From contig CM066737.1 in NCBI GenBank assembly GCA_033961575.1, positions 45,608,771-45,672,770 of the forward strand: a stretch of DNA of 64,000 nucleotides, in the 5' to 3' direction. Below are positions 32,741-44,268 of this stretch, piece after piece. Source of the stretch: Aselliscus stoliczkanus. Its lineage: Eukaryota > Chordata > Mammalia > Chiroptera > Hipposideridae. A program made the position numbers and the translations under genes. Under the pieces are notes generated by a model, which had not been told where the DNA came from, searched no databases, and worked only from the letters and a program-made list of their open reading frames with translations. The number at the start of each line of letters is the position of its first letter. Position 1 is the stretch's first letter.

Positions 32741-34230
32741 GGAGCCTTCGGTTCTCTGTGCGCCATGGCGGCCGCGGGCGCCGGAGCTGCAGAGCTGGGC
32801 TTCGCAGAGGCGGCGCCGGCGTGGTGGCTGCGCAGCGAGCAGTTCCCCAGCAAGTTTTTAGAAATCAGCTACCAAGGAAACATGACTTTTACTCCTGTGA
32901 GCCACCATCTGAGGCTCCTCCCCCTGAGACAGAAGAATCCGTGTGCCTCCAACTCAATTCTGGCACTCATCTCTGCAGGGTTTGTGGCTGTTTAGGACCC
33001 AAAACGTGCTCTAGATGTCACAAGGCACATTAATGCAGTAAGGAGCATCAGAGTCTAGACTGGATATTGGGACATAAACAAGCTTGTACACAGTCAGATA
33101 ATTTGAACAATACAGTTCCAGACCACAATTCCTTTTTTCCAGAATTTGAAATTGTAATAGAAACAGAAGATGAAATTACACTTGAAGTTGTGGAAACAGA
33201 TGAATCAGAGATTACAGGGAGCATGGGTGAAGCACCTGAGGAAGAGCTGGATTCCACAGCAAAACATGAATCCAGGGAAGATAAAATTTTCCAGAAGTTT
33301 AAAACTAAAATAGCCCTGGAATCAGAGCAGATTCTTAGATACGGCCGAGGGATTGCCCCCATCTGGATCTCTGGTGAAAATATTCCCCAGGAAGAGGACA
33401 TTCCAGATTGCCCCTGTGGTGCCAAGAGGATATTTGAATTCCAGGTCATGCCTCAGCTGCTTAACTACCTAAAGGCCAACACACTGGGCAGGAGTGTCGA
33501 TTGGGGCGTCCTGGCCATCTTCACCTGTGCCGAAAGCTATAGACGGGGCACTGGCTACACCGAGGAGTTTGTTTGGAAACAAGATGTAACTGATACACCT
33601 TAAAGACAGCGTCATCAAGCTTTCAAATGCTCATGGGCACTTAGACCTCGCAGTTCCAATTGTTAGGACTTTACCCTAAGGAAATAACTGTATCAGAGAT
33701 AGAGGTACAGAGGTGTTGTTTAGGCACTGTTTCCAATGTCTAAATAGTAGGGAAGCCAAAATGTCCAGTGATGGAATTACATACATTTTGGGATATTTGT
33801 ACGGAGGAAGGCTCTGCAGTTTTAATGATAGAGACCTATATCCACAGCAAGTAAGATAAAGATCTAAATTGACAGCCTGATACCATTATAGATGGTATTC
33901 ACAGTACGACCAGATTTTTGTAGAAATATCTAAACATGTGTAAGAGCACAGAAATCAATCTGGAAAATACATACTTGGTGGGCACTGATTAGCTGAATGG
34001 TGGGCTAAGCAAAAATCTTCTTACTTGGGCCAGCCAAGTGGCGTGGTGGTTAAGTGCTGGCTTGGGAAGCCAGCGGCCCCAGTTCGGTTCCACATATGAG
34101 GGCCAGTGACGGTGCCCATAAAAAAAATAAAATAAATGAATACATAAAATAAGATTAAAAAAAAATCTTACTTGTATGTATATTTCTTCAATAAAAATGG
34201 GTTATGTGCTTAAAAAATAATAATAATAAT
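32741..34230 (+). pseudogene. PDCD2: PDCD2 processed pseudogene
   Basis: An intronless copy of PDCD2, a ribosome-biogenesis factor with a MYND zinc finger. It starts with [20 protein letters not shown] and SEQFPSK, then jumps out of frame to [20 protein letters not shown]. About 65-70 residues of the usual protein are missing between these points. The MYND part follows ([20 protein letters not shown]), with a stop just after it where Tyr is expected. The C-terminal part is open at 33067-33603 ([20 protein letters not shown] ... [18 protein letters not shown]). A 3'UTR runs to an A-rich tail at 34205-34230 and contains a SINE. Flanks AAAAATAAAGAGA (32728-32740 and 34231-34243) show L1-mediated insertion into the old L1. 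Not functional: one frameshift and one stop. Confidence 0.95.
34026..34130 (+). mobile_element. Simple tRNA-derived SINE in the PDCD2 3'UTR
   Basis: GGGCCAGCCAAGTGGCGTGG head to GTGCCCATAAAAAAAATAAAATAAATG tail. Flanking AAAAATCTTCTTACTT and AAAAAATCTTACTTG. It splits the pseudogene 3'UTR, so it is younger than the retrocopy. Confidence 0.9.
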
Positions 34231-34246
34231 AAAAATAAAGAGAAGG

Positions 34247-34359
34247 AGGGCTGGCCGAGTGGCACAGTGGTTAAGAGCTGGGTTGGGATGCCAGCGGCCC
34301 CGGTTCAGGTCCCACATATGAGGGCCAGTGACACTGCCCTCAAAAATAAAACATAAAAA
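34247..34359 (+). mobile_element. Simple tRNA-derived SINE at the retrocopy's 3' flank
   Basis: Starts a few bases after the right target-site duplication of the PDCD2 retrocopy. Its own duplication AAATAAAGAGAAG (34234-34246 and 34360-34372) overlaps that older one, so the same A-rich site was used twice. Confidence 0.9.
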
Positions 34360-34594
34360 ATAAATAAAGAGAAGAAAAAGACAACTTGCCCCTGCAGTGC
34401 AGAAACCAACTCACAGCATAAACGGGTAATTTGTGACAAAAAAAAAAAAACATAAAAGGGGAGAGAGCAAAGGTCTGAACTGGCATAAAGGAATGGAGAA
34501 AGTAAGCATGCTGGAGAAAATGGAATACTCAATAAGAAACTTTCTTTTACATAAACTTAATGGTAAACACTGAAAAAAAAAAAAATCCATACAG

Positions 34595-35413
34595 GGTCAG
34601 CCCAGTGGCTCAGTTGGTGAAGAGTTGGCTTAGAGCATGTGCTCTGAGCAACAGGGCTGCCAGTTTGATTCCCACATGGGCCAGTGAACACTGAGCCCTA
34701 GCTGAGCTGTTGCTGAGCTGACAATGGGTGGCAGGATGGCTCAGCTGGTGTAAGAACAAGATTGCCTATTAAATGGTGAGCTATTCCCACCCACAACTAA
34801 AGATTGAACTCGGCACCCTGAGCTGAGCTGCCGCCTGGTTGGCTCAGTGGATAGGTTGTGCTCTCTTAACAACAAGGCTGCTGGGTTTGGCTCCCACATG
34901 GGATGGTAGCTATGCATACCCACAACTAAGACTAAACTCTGCACCTTGAGCTGAGGTGCCACCCAGGTGGCTCAGAGGATAGAGCGCGCACTCTTTCTTT
35001 TTTTTGAGGGCAGTGTCAATGGCCCTCATATGTGGGACCCGAACCAGGGCTGCTGGCTTCCCAATCCAGCACTTAACCACCGTGCCACTCGGCCGGCCCA
35101 GAGCGTGCACTCTTAACAAGGCTACTGGTTCAACTCCCACATGGGATGGTGGCTATGCCTACCTGCAACTAAGATTGAACACAGCACCTTGAGCTTAGAG
35201 ACCACGAGCTCCTGATGGGAAGCCAGATTGCAACTGGCGCCCTCCACCACGAAGATTGAAGAACAACAACTTGGCTGGTCCCCTTCCCCAATTCCCCAAT
35301 AAAATCTTTTTTAAAAAATTACTTGTATATGTGTGAAGTGATCACCACAATGGGTCTGGTTAACTTCCGTGACCACACATATTATAGAATTATTATTCTG
35401 TGTTGAGAATTTT
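34595..35413 (+). mobile_element. Long composite SINE with extra 3' sequence
   Basis: Multi-tRNA SINE: monomers near 34597, 34735, 34840 and 34970, and a 3' module ending CCCCAATAAAATCTTTTTTAAAAAA at 35318. A further 95 bp (35319-35413) follow before the right duplication. The duplication AAAAAAAAATCCATACAG lies at 34577-34594 and 35414-35431, so SINE plus 95 bp inserted together. A simple SINE is nested at 34996-35099. Confidence 0.85.
34996..35099 (-). mobile_element. Simple SINE nested in composite SINE
   Basis: Reverse-strand copy. Flanked by AGAGCGCGCACTCTT (34981-34995) and AGAGCGTGCACTCTT (35100-35114). Its target lies in the fourth tRNA-like monomer, nearly the same position hit by the retrocopy in the 16.6-kb element. 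Confidence 0.93.
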
Positions 35414-36061
35414 AAAAAAAAATCCATACAGAAATACATAACATTAAAAAAAAGAAACCAAGGGAAAAATCATAGAATACTACCACACCAAAATAATAGA
35501 CAGCAACAAAAAGGCAAAAAAATCAATGGACACACCACCCTACTAGAAAACTAAAGATAGAATGATAGAAAATCCTCATATATCAACAATCACCCTAAAT
35601 GTAAATGGAATGAACTCACCAATAAAAAGGAACAGAGTAGAGGATTGGATCAAAAAACAAAACCCAACCATATGCTGCCTAAAAGAGACACATCTCAGTA
35701 AAAGGACAAATATAGACTCAAAGTGATAAGGTAGAAATTGACACCCCAAGGAACTAGTATACAGAGAAAAGCAGATGTAGTCATACTGATATCAGGTGAA
35801 ACAGACTTCAGGATAAAAAAGGTAACAAGAGACAAAGATGCACATTACATAATGATAAAAGAAACGATACAATAAAAAGACATCACAGTCATCAATATTT
35901 ATGCCCTCAATCAGAAAGTACCAAAATATACCGTGCAACTACTAACAGAAATAAATGTAGAAATTGCCCAAAACACAATTACAGTAGGGAACCTAAATAC
36001 ATCATTGACAACTATGGATATATCTTCCAAACAGAAAATCAATAAAGAAATATCAGCCCTA

Positions 36062-36694
36062 GGGCCAGCCGAGTTACTCAGGTGGTTAAGAGTTGGCTTA
36101 GAGTGCATGCTCCAAGCAACAGGGCCGCCAGTTTGATTACCACATGGGCCAGTGAACACTATGCCCTAGTTGAGCTGTCCTTGAGCTGCCAACAGGTGGC
36201 AGGATGGCTCAGCTGGTGTAAGAACAAGATTGCCTGTTCAATGGTGGGCTATGCCCACCCGCAACTAAAAGATTGAACTCGGCACCTTGAGCTGTGCTGC
36301 TGACCGGATGGCTCAGTGGATAGGGCGTGTGTTCTTAACAACAAGGTTGCCGGGTTCAACTCCACATGGGATGGTAGCTATGCCCACCCACAACTAAGAC
36401 TGAACTCAGCACCTTGAGCTGAGCTGCCTCCTGGATGGCTCAGAGGATAGAGTGTGCGCTATTAACAGGGCTGCTGGTTCGAATCCCACAAGCGATGGCG
36501 GCTACGCCTACCCGCAGCTAAGATGGAACACAGCACTTTGAGATTAGAGGACACGAGCTGTCGACGGGAAGCCAAATGGCGACTGGCGCCCTTCACAATG
36601 AAGACTGAAAAACAACAACATGGCTGGACTCCTCCCCCAATTCCCTAACACTGTTCCCCTCCCCCTACTTCTCAATTAAAAAAAAAAAGAAAAT
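36062..36694 (+). mobile_element. Long composite SINE, four tRNA-like monomers
   Basis: Monomers start near 36063, 36200, 36303 and 36430, and the 3' module ends CCCCCTACTTCTCAATTAAAAAA. Perfect 14-bp duplication AAATATCAGCCCTA (36048-36061 and 36695-36708). One of the most complete copies. Confidence 0.93.
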
Positions 36695-38388
36695 AAATAT
36701 CAGCCCTAAATGACACCTTAGATGAAATGGACATAATTGACATTTATAGAGCACTTCATCCTAGAACATCACACTATACAATCTTTTCTAGTGTACATGG
36801 AACATTTTCAGGTATAGACCATATCTTGGGGCATAAAACTAGCATCAACAAATTGAAGAAGATTGAAATCATACCAAGCATATTCTCTGATCACAAGGCT
36901 TTGAAATTGGATATCAACTGCAAAAAGAAAGCAGAAAAAACAACAAATACGTGGAGATTAAACAACATACTTTTAAAGAACAACTGGGTCAAAGAAGAAA
37001 TCAAAGGAGAGATTAAAAATACATAGAAACAAATGAGAATGAAAATACATTCTACCAAAATATTTTGGATGCACTGAAAGCCGTTTTAAGAGGGAAATTT
37101 ATGTCATTAGAGGCCTATCTCAAGAAAGAAGAAAGATCCCAGATAAATAACCTCATGTTACACCTTAAAGGACTAGAAAAAGAACAAATGAAACCCAAAG
37201 TCAGCAGAAGGAAGAAAATATTAAAAATCAGAGCAAAACAAAATGAAACAGAGAACAAAAAGACAATAGAAGAATGTAAAGCAACAAAGATCTGGTTCTT
37301 TAAAAAGATTAATAAAATTGACAAAACCTTGTCTAGACTCACTAGGATAAAAAGAGAACAGATACAAATGAACAGAGGGAAAGTTACCATGGATGACACA
37401 GAAATACAAAGGATCATGCAGAAATACTACAAAGGACTATATGCCACCAAATTCAATAACCTAGAAGAAGAAATGGACATATTCTTAGAAACATATAGCC
37501 TCCCTAGGCTGAATCACGAAGAATTAGAAATCTAAATGGATCAATCAACAGTAAGGAAATTAAATCAGTCATCTGAAACCTTCCCAAAAGCAAAACTCCA
37601 GGACCAGATGGCTTCACTAGTGAATTCTACCAAACATTCAAAGAGGATCTAATACTTGTCTTAACTTAAAGTCTTCCAAAAAATTGAAGAAGAGGCAATA
37701 CTCCCTAACTCATTTTATGACAACATTACCCTGATACCAAAACCTGGTAAGGATAACACAAACAAGCAAAATTACAGACTACTTTCTCTGATGAATACAG
37801 ATGCAAATATCTTAAACAAAATTCTGGCAAATCAAATGCAACAATGCATTAAAAGAATTACATATCACAACCAACTAGGATTCATTCCAGGGGCACAAAG
37901 ATAGTTCACCATATGCAAATCAATCAATGTGATACTCCACAAAAACACAATAAATAACAAAAATCACATGGTTATATCAATAGATACAGAAAAAGCATTG
38001 GACAAATTGCAACATGTATTTATGATTAAAACACTTAATAAATGTGTACAAAAGGAAAATACTTGTACAAAATACAGGCCATATATGACAAACACTCAGC
38101 TAATATCATAGTTAACAGTGAAAAACTGAAGTCCCTTGCTTTATGTTCAGAAACACGACAGAGCTGTTCCCTATCACCTCTGTTAGTCAACAGAGTACTG
38201 GATGTCCTACCCAGAGCAATCAGGCAATAGAAGGAAATAAAAGTCATCCAAATTGGGAATGAAGAATTTAGATTGTCACTTTTTCCACATGACATGATGC
38301 TATATATAGAAAACCCTAAAGAATCCAATGAAAAGCTATTAGAAACAAACGAATGCAGTAAAGTTGCCTGCTACAAAATCAACATATA

Positions 38389-38493
38389 GAGCCGGCTGAG
38401 TGGCGCGGTGGTTAAGCGCTGGCTTGGGAAGCTGGTGGCCCCGGTTCGGGTCCCACATGTGAGGGCCAGTGACACTGGCCCTCAAAAAAAAAA
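38389..38493 (+). mobile_element. Simple tRNA-derived SINE
   Basis: Near-consensus (GAGTGGCGCGGTGGTTAAGC). Flanked by AAAATCAACATATA (38375-38388) and AAAATCAACGTACA (38494-38507). Confidence 0.93.
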
Positions 38494-38662
38494 AAAATCA
38501 ACGTACAAAAGTCTACTGCATTTCTATATACAACCAATGAAACCTCAGAAAAAGATATTAAAAAAAGAACAATTGCTTTTGCAATTGCAACAAAAGAATT
38601 AAATACCTAGGAAGAAACTTAACCAAGGATGTGAAAGACCTGTGCACTAAAAACTATATGAC

Positions 38663-38765
38663 TTTTTTTTTTGAGAGCAGAGTCACTGGCCCTCATATGT
38701 GGGACCCGAACCGGGGCCGCTGGTGTCCCATGCCAACCCCCAATCACCGTGCCACTCGGCTGACC
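38663..38765 (-). mobile_element. Simple tRNA-derived SINE
   Basis: Reverse-strand copy of the GGTGTCCCATGCC variant. Flanked by CTATATGAC (38654-38662 and 38766-38774). Confidence 0.92.
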
Positions 38766-38934
38766 CTATATGACATTTTTAAAAGAAATTGAAGAAGACA
38801 CAAAGAAATGGAAAGACATTTCCGTGTTCATGGATTGGAAGAATCAAGGTATATAAAATGGCCATATTACTCAAAGCAATATACAGATTTAATGCAATCC
38901 CCATCAAGATCCCAATGGCATTTTTCAGAGAAAT

Positions 38935-38936
<2 letters not shown>

Positions 38937-38972
<36 letters not shown>
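38937..38972. repeat. (AC)n microsatellite
   Basis: About 17 CA units in old L1 ORF2 sequence, directly before a SINE. Confidence 0.95.
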
Positions 38973-38975
<3 letters not shown>

Positions 38976-38982
38976 CAGATAT

Positions 38983-39085
38983 ATTTTTTTTTAGGGCAGT
39001 GTCACTGGCCCTCACATGTGGGACCTGAACCAGGGCCGCTGGCGTCCCAAGCCAGCTCTCAACCACCGTGCCACTCGGCGGGCCC
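38983..39085 (-). mobile_element. Simple tRNA-derived SINE
   Basis: Reverse-strand copy (GGCGTCCCAAGCCAGCTCTCAACC). Only about 15 bp separate it from the next SINE. Confidence 0.9.
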
Positions 39086-39100
39086 AAACATGATTTTTTT

Positions 39101-39194
39101 ATGGTCACCGTCACTGGCCCTCATATGTGGGACCCTAACTGGGGCAGCTGGCTTCCTAAGTCAGCGCTTAACAATCACCCCACTCGGTCGGCCC
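39101..39194 (-). mobile_element. Simple tRNA-derived SINE
   Basis: Second reverse-strand copy in tandem with the one before, of the other variant (GGCTTCCTAAGTCAGCGCTTAAC). Flanks AACATGATTTTTT and AACATCAGAATTTT are related, consistent with two insertions at one A/T-rich target. Confidence 0.88.
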
Positions 39195-39478
39195 CAACAT
39201 CAGAATTTTATGTAACCACAAAAGACCCCGAAGAGCAAAAACAATCCTAAGAAAAAAGAACAATGCTGAAGGTATCACACTCCCTGACTTCAGCTTGTAC
39301 TTCAGGGCTACTGTAATCAAAACAGTATGGAATTGGCAGAAAAGGAGACACAGGGACAAATGGAATACAATTAAGAATCCAGAAATAAACCTACATAAAT
39401 AAGGATAGATAATTTTTTATAAAGAAGCCAAAAACATAAAATGGAGAAAAGACAACCCCTTCAATAAATGGTGCTGGA

Positions 39479-39977
39479 AAGTAAACAGAAACAGTCTCAT
39501 AGATATAGAGAAAAAAGCTGAGGGTTGCTAGTTGGGAGTGGGGTGGGGATGAGGGAGAAGAGGAAGGGATTAGACAGCATAAATAGGTAACTACAATATT
39601 GCCACAGGGATATGAAACAGAGTTTGGGGAATATAATTAATAATGTTGTAAATATTTTGTGGGGTGTCAGATGGTCACTTGTCTTATTAGGGAGACCATT
39701 TTATGGATGGAGTAGAGGCTTGATCACTGCACCATACCCCTGAAGCTGATGTTGTATAATATTGTATACCAACTGTAATTGAATATATAGGTACTCACGG
39801 GATGTGGATTATACTGTGGAAGGAGATAGAGGAAGTGTAATAGATATATATGATATGGGGGGGAAGAGTGGGGTGGCAAATTCGGGGAGGGGTTTTCACT
39901 TTGAGGGGTAAAAAGTATAACTATTGCACTGTGTTGTACACCTGAAACTAATTAAAAATAAATAATTTTTTTTTAAA
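39479..39977 (+). mobile_element. 5'-truncated L1 3'UTR
   Basis: GTAAACAGAAACAGTCTC ... CTGTACACCTGAAACTAATTAAAAATAAAT. Flanked by AAATGGTGCTGG (39467-39478 and 39978-39989). Nearly the same start point as the 13099-13590 copy. Confidence 0.92.
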
Positions 39978-40395
39978 AAATGGTGCTGGGAGAATTGGAA
40001 AACCACGTGCAAAACAATGAAACTAGACTGCTATCTGTCAACATGTACCAATATTAACTCAACATGGATCAAAGACCTCAACATAAGATCGAAAATCATA
40101 AACCTTGTAGAAGAAAACATAGGTATTACAACTGATGGACCTTGGATTCAAAGTGGATTTTATGAATTTAACTTCAAAGGCTACGAAGTAAAAGCTAAAC
40201 TAAATGAATGGGATTATATCTAACTAAAAAGCTTCTGCACATTAATGGAAACCACTGACAAAATAAAGAGGCAACCAACCAAATGGGAGAAGATTTTGCA
40301 AACAATGCCTCTGATTAGGGACTAATATACAAAATATGTAAGGAAATCATACAACTCAACAACAAAAAGAAAAAAATCCAATTTAAAAATGGGCA

Positions 40396-40896
40396 GGGCC
40401 AACCTAGTGGCTCAGTTGGTTAAAAGTTGGCTTAGAGCACATGCTCTGAGGAACAGGGGGGCTAGTTTGATTTCCACATGGGCCAGTGAACACTGAGCCC
40501 TAGCTGAGCTGTTGCTGAGCTGACAATGGGTGGCAGGATAGCTCAGCTGGTTTAACAACAAGATTGCCTGTTCAATGGTGGGCTACGCCCACCTGCAACT
40601 AAAGATTGAAATTGGCACCTTGAGCTGAGCTGCCGTCCAGATGGCTCACTGGATAGGGTGTGCACTCTAAACAACAAGGCTGCTGGGTTCGACTCCCACA
40701 TGGGATGGTGGTTACGCCCACCTGCAACTAAGTTTGAACACAACCCCTTGAGCTTAGAGGCCGCAAGCTGCCGACAGGAAGCCAGAAGGTGACTGATGCC
40801 CTCCACAATGAAGATTGAAGAATAACAACTTGGCTGGTCCCCTCCCCCAATTCTCCAACACTGTTCCTCTCCCCTATTTCCCCAATAAAGTCTTTA
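40396..40896 (+). mobile_element. Long composite SINE, three tRNA-like monomers
   Basis: Monomers near 40400, 40535 and 40640, then the 3' module ending TTTCCCCAATAAAGTCTTTAAAAA. Flanked by AAAAATGGGCA / AAAAATGGGGA. One monomer fewer than the 36-kb copy. Confidence 0.9.
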
Positions 40897-43800
40897 AAAA
40901 AATGGGGAAAGGACCTCAGTTGACATTTCTCCAAAGAGGACATATGGATGGCCAATAGACATATGAAAAAATGCTCAACATTAATAATCATCAGGAAAAC
41001 GCAAATAAAAACCACAATAAGATATCACCTCACAGCAGTTAGAATTGCTATCATCAACAAGATAAATAAAAACAAGTGGTAGAGAGGCTGTGGAGCAAAA
41101 GTAACCCTCATACACTGTTGGTGGAAATGCAGATTTGTGTAGCAGCTATGGAAGGCAGTGTGGAGTTTCCTCAAAAAATTAAGAATAGAATTACCATATG
41201 ACCTTGGCCCTCCCTCACCTGAGTATATACCCCCAAAGTTTAAAAACACTTACCTGTAAAGACATGTTAGTGCCAATGTTCATTGCAACTTTATTTGTGG
41301 TGGATAAGACATGGAAACAACCAAATTGTCCTTTGATAGGTGATTGGATAAAGAAGAAGTGGTATATATACACAATGGAATGCTATTCTGCCCAAAGAAA
41401 ATTAAAATAGTGTCATTTGCGACAACATCGATGGATCTTGAGATTATTATGCTTAGCAAAATAAGTCAGACAGAAAAAGTCAAGAATTAATGATTTCACT
41501 GATATGTGGAATATTAAACTGAAAACAACAAAGGAACAAGACAAAAAAATGAAGAAAGAAAAACTCATGGACACAGACAATAGTTTAGTGGTTACCAGAG
41601 ATAAGGGAGGGGGTGGTTGACGAGGGTAAAAGGGATCAAATATATGGTGATGGAAAGGAAAGAAGAACTGATTGTGGGTAGTGAACACACATAGAATATA
41701 GATGATGGATTAAAGAATTGTACTCTGAAACCTATAGCTTTGCTAACAATTTTCACCCTAATAAAATTTAATTAAAAAAAATGAAGAATATAATAATTAA
41801 AGAATACTTTGGAAGGAATCAACAGTAGATTAGATGAAGCAGAGGATTGCATCAGTGATTTGGAAGATAAGGTAGCAGAAAACATCGAATCAGAACAGAA
41901 AAAAAAGTAATGAAAAAAAGTGATGATGGTGTAAGGGGTTTCTGGGACAACATTAATCGTTACAACATTTGCATCATAGAGATACCAGCCAGAAAAGAGA
42001 GAAAGCCAAGGATTGAGAATGTTTTAAACAAATAATGGGAAAACTTCTATATCCTGGGAAATGAAATAGCCATACAAGCCCAGGAAGTGCAGAGTCCCAA
42101 ACAAGATGAACCCAATGAGACCCACACCAAGACACATCATAATTAAAATGCCAAACGGAAAATCTTAAAAGCACCAAGAAAACGACAGTTACCTACAATG
42201 GAATTCCCATAAAACTGTCAACTGATTTCTCAACAGAAGCTTTGCAGGCAGAAAAGATTGGCATAAAACATTCAAAGTGATGAAAAGATAGGACCTAGAC
42301 TAACTGTAACCAAGACTACTCTATTCTGCAAGGATAGCATTTAAAATTGAAGGAGAGATAAAGAGCTTCCCAGGAAAGGAAAAGCTAAAGGAGTGTATCA
42401 CCACCAAACCAGTGTTACAAGAATTGTTAAACAGGTTTCTTTAAGAAGAAGGGGGGAAAAGAACATAAATATGAATAATAAAATGTTAATAATTATGTAC
42501 CTATCAATTATCCCTTTTAATGTAAATGGATTATTAAACACTGCAATTAAAAGTCATAGAGTAGCTGAATGGATTAGAAAATAAGACCCATACATATACT
42601 GTCTATAAGAGACTCACTTCAGATGGAAAGACACAGAGACTGAAAGTAAAGGACAGGAAAGTTATTTCATGCAAATGGAAACAAAAAACGCTGGGTACCA
42701 ATTCTTATATCAGACAAAGCAGACTAAAACTATAATAAGAGACAAAGAAGGCCATTTCACAGTGATAAAGGAATCAATCCAACATGAGGATATAACCATT
42801 ATAAACATTTAATTACCCATTATAGGAGAACCTAAATATATAAAGCAAGTATTGACATACATAAAGGGAGAGATTGCCACTGATACAGTCATAGTGGGGT
42901 ACTTCAACACCCCCTTGGCATCAATGGATACATCTTCCAGACAGAAAATCAACAAGGAAACAGTGACCTTAAATGACACATTAGACTATATGGATATAAT
43001 TGATATTTTTATAGCATTTTGCCCCTGAGAAGCACAATACACATCTTTTGTGTATGTGCACATGGAACATTTTCCAAGATAGACCACATGTTAGGCTATA
43101 AAACAAGTCTAATGAATTTAAGAATATTGAAATGTTATCAAGTGTTGTCTCTTATTACAATTATATGAGACAAGAAATCAATTACAAGAGAAAAACCTGA
43201 AAAACACACATACACGTGCTGAATAACATACTATTAAACAAATAATGAGATAACAACAAGAGTAAGGAAAAAAATCAAAAGATATCTCGAGAGGAATGAT
43301 AATGAAAATACAATGACCTCACATCTATGGTATCAGAGTGGAAATAAATGAAATGGAGTCTACAAAGACAATATAAAATGTCAATGAAACCAAGAGCTGG
43401 TTCTCAGAAAAGATAAACAAAATTGATAAACGTTTAATGAGACTTGTCAAGAAAAGAGAGAGGACCCAAATAAATAAAATCAGAAATGAAAGAGAGGTGA
43501 CAACAAACATCACAGAAATACAAAGGATTATAAGAAAACAATACAGCTATATACCAACAAATTGTACAGTCGGGAAAAATTTCTAGAAACATGCAAACTT
43601 CCAAGACTAAACCAAGAAGAAACAGAAAAGCTGAACAGAACAATTATAACTAATGAAATCAAATCAGTAATCAAAAAACTCCCCATAAACAAAATTCGGG
43701 CAAGATGGCTTCATAAGTGAAATTTACCAAACATTTAAACAGAAGTAACACCTATCCCAAAGGCTCCCAACCTCATTTTACAAGGCCAACCTGACCCTGA

Positions 43801-44268
43801 TTCCAAAACCATACAAAGACTTTATTAAAACAAAAATTATAGGCTGATATTCCTGATGAACATAGATGTAAAATTCTCAACAAAATATTAGGAAACCAAA
43901 TTCAGCAATAGAATAAAAAGTTCATAAACAATGATGAAGATTGATCTATTCCTAGGATGCAAGTTTATTTCAATAGACACAAATCAATTAGTATGATACA
44001 TCAGGTAAACTATATAAAAAATAAAAATCATATGATCATATCAATACATGCAGAAAAGTGTTTGCCAACATCTAGTATACATTTATGATAAAAAAAATAC
44101 TCTCAGCAAGTTGGGGATAGAGGGAACACACCTCAATGTAATAAAGGTGAAATATATGACAAAACCACAGCAAACATCATAATCAATGGGGAAAAGATAA
44201 AATCATTCTCCTAAAGATCAGGAACAAGACAAGGATGGCCACTTATTACCATTTTATTTAACATAGTA

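Larger units (their letters stand above)
35572..41450 (+). pseudogene. L1 ORF2 remnant of the old L1
   Basis: Endonuclease part from about 35572 (ACAATCACCCTAAATGTAAATGG) through 36727-37026, an open frame carrying HGTFSGIDHILGHK and FSDHKALKLDINCK. 37065-37535 is an open linker (LRGKFMSLEAYLKKEERSQI). RT sequence spans about 37560-38400, with motif A mutated to [12 protein letters not shown] and the active site FPHD. C-terminal pieces continue to the MECYSAQ block near 41375. Split by eight later insertions. Confidence 0.85.
30941..41785 (+). mobile_element. Old L1, heavily interrupted by later insertions
   Basis: 5'UTR to about 31690 (start not certain), ORF1 to about 32510, spacer, ORF2 from about 35572 to about 41450, 3'UTR ending CACCCTAATAAAATTTAATTAAAAAAAA at 41785. 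The pieces follow L1 order when twelve inserted blocks are removed: the PDCD2 retrocopy, seven simple SINEs, three composite SINEs and an L1 tail. The RT site reads FPHD instead of FADD. Confidence 0.82.

Noticed and set aside
33067..33603. 178-residue PDCD2 C-terminal frame as a possible functional gene
   Set aside because: No intron, flanking duplication, poly(A), upstream frameshift and a stop after the MYND finger make it a processed pseudogene. A short translated product cannot be excluded but nothing here supports it.
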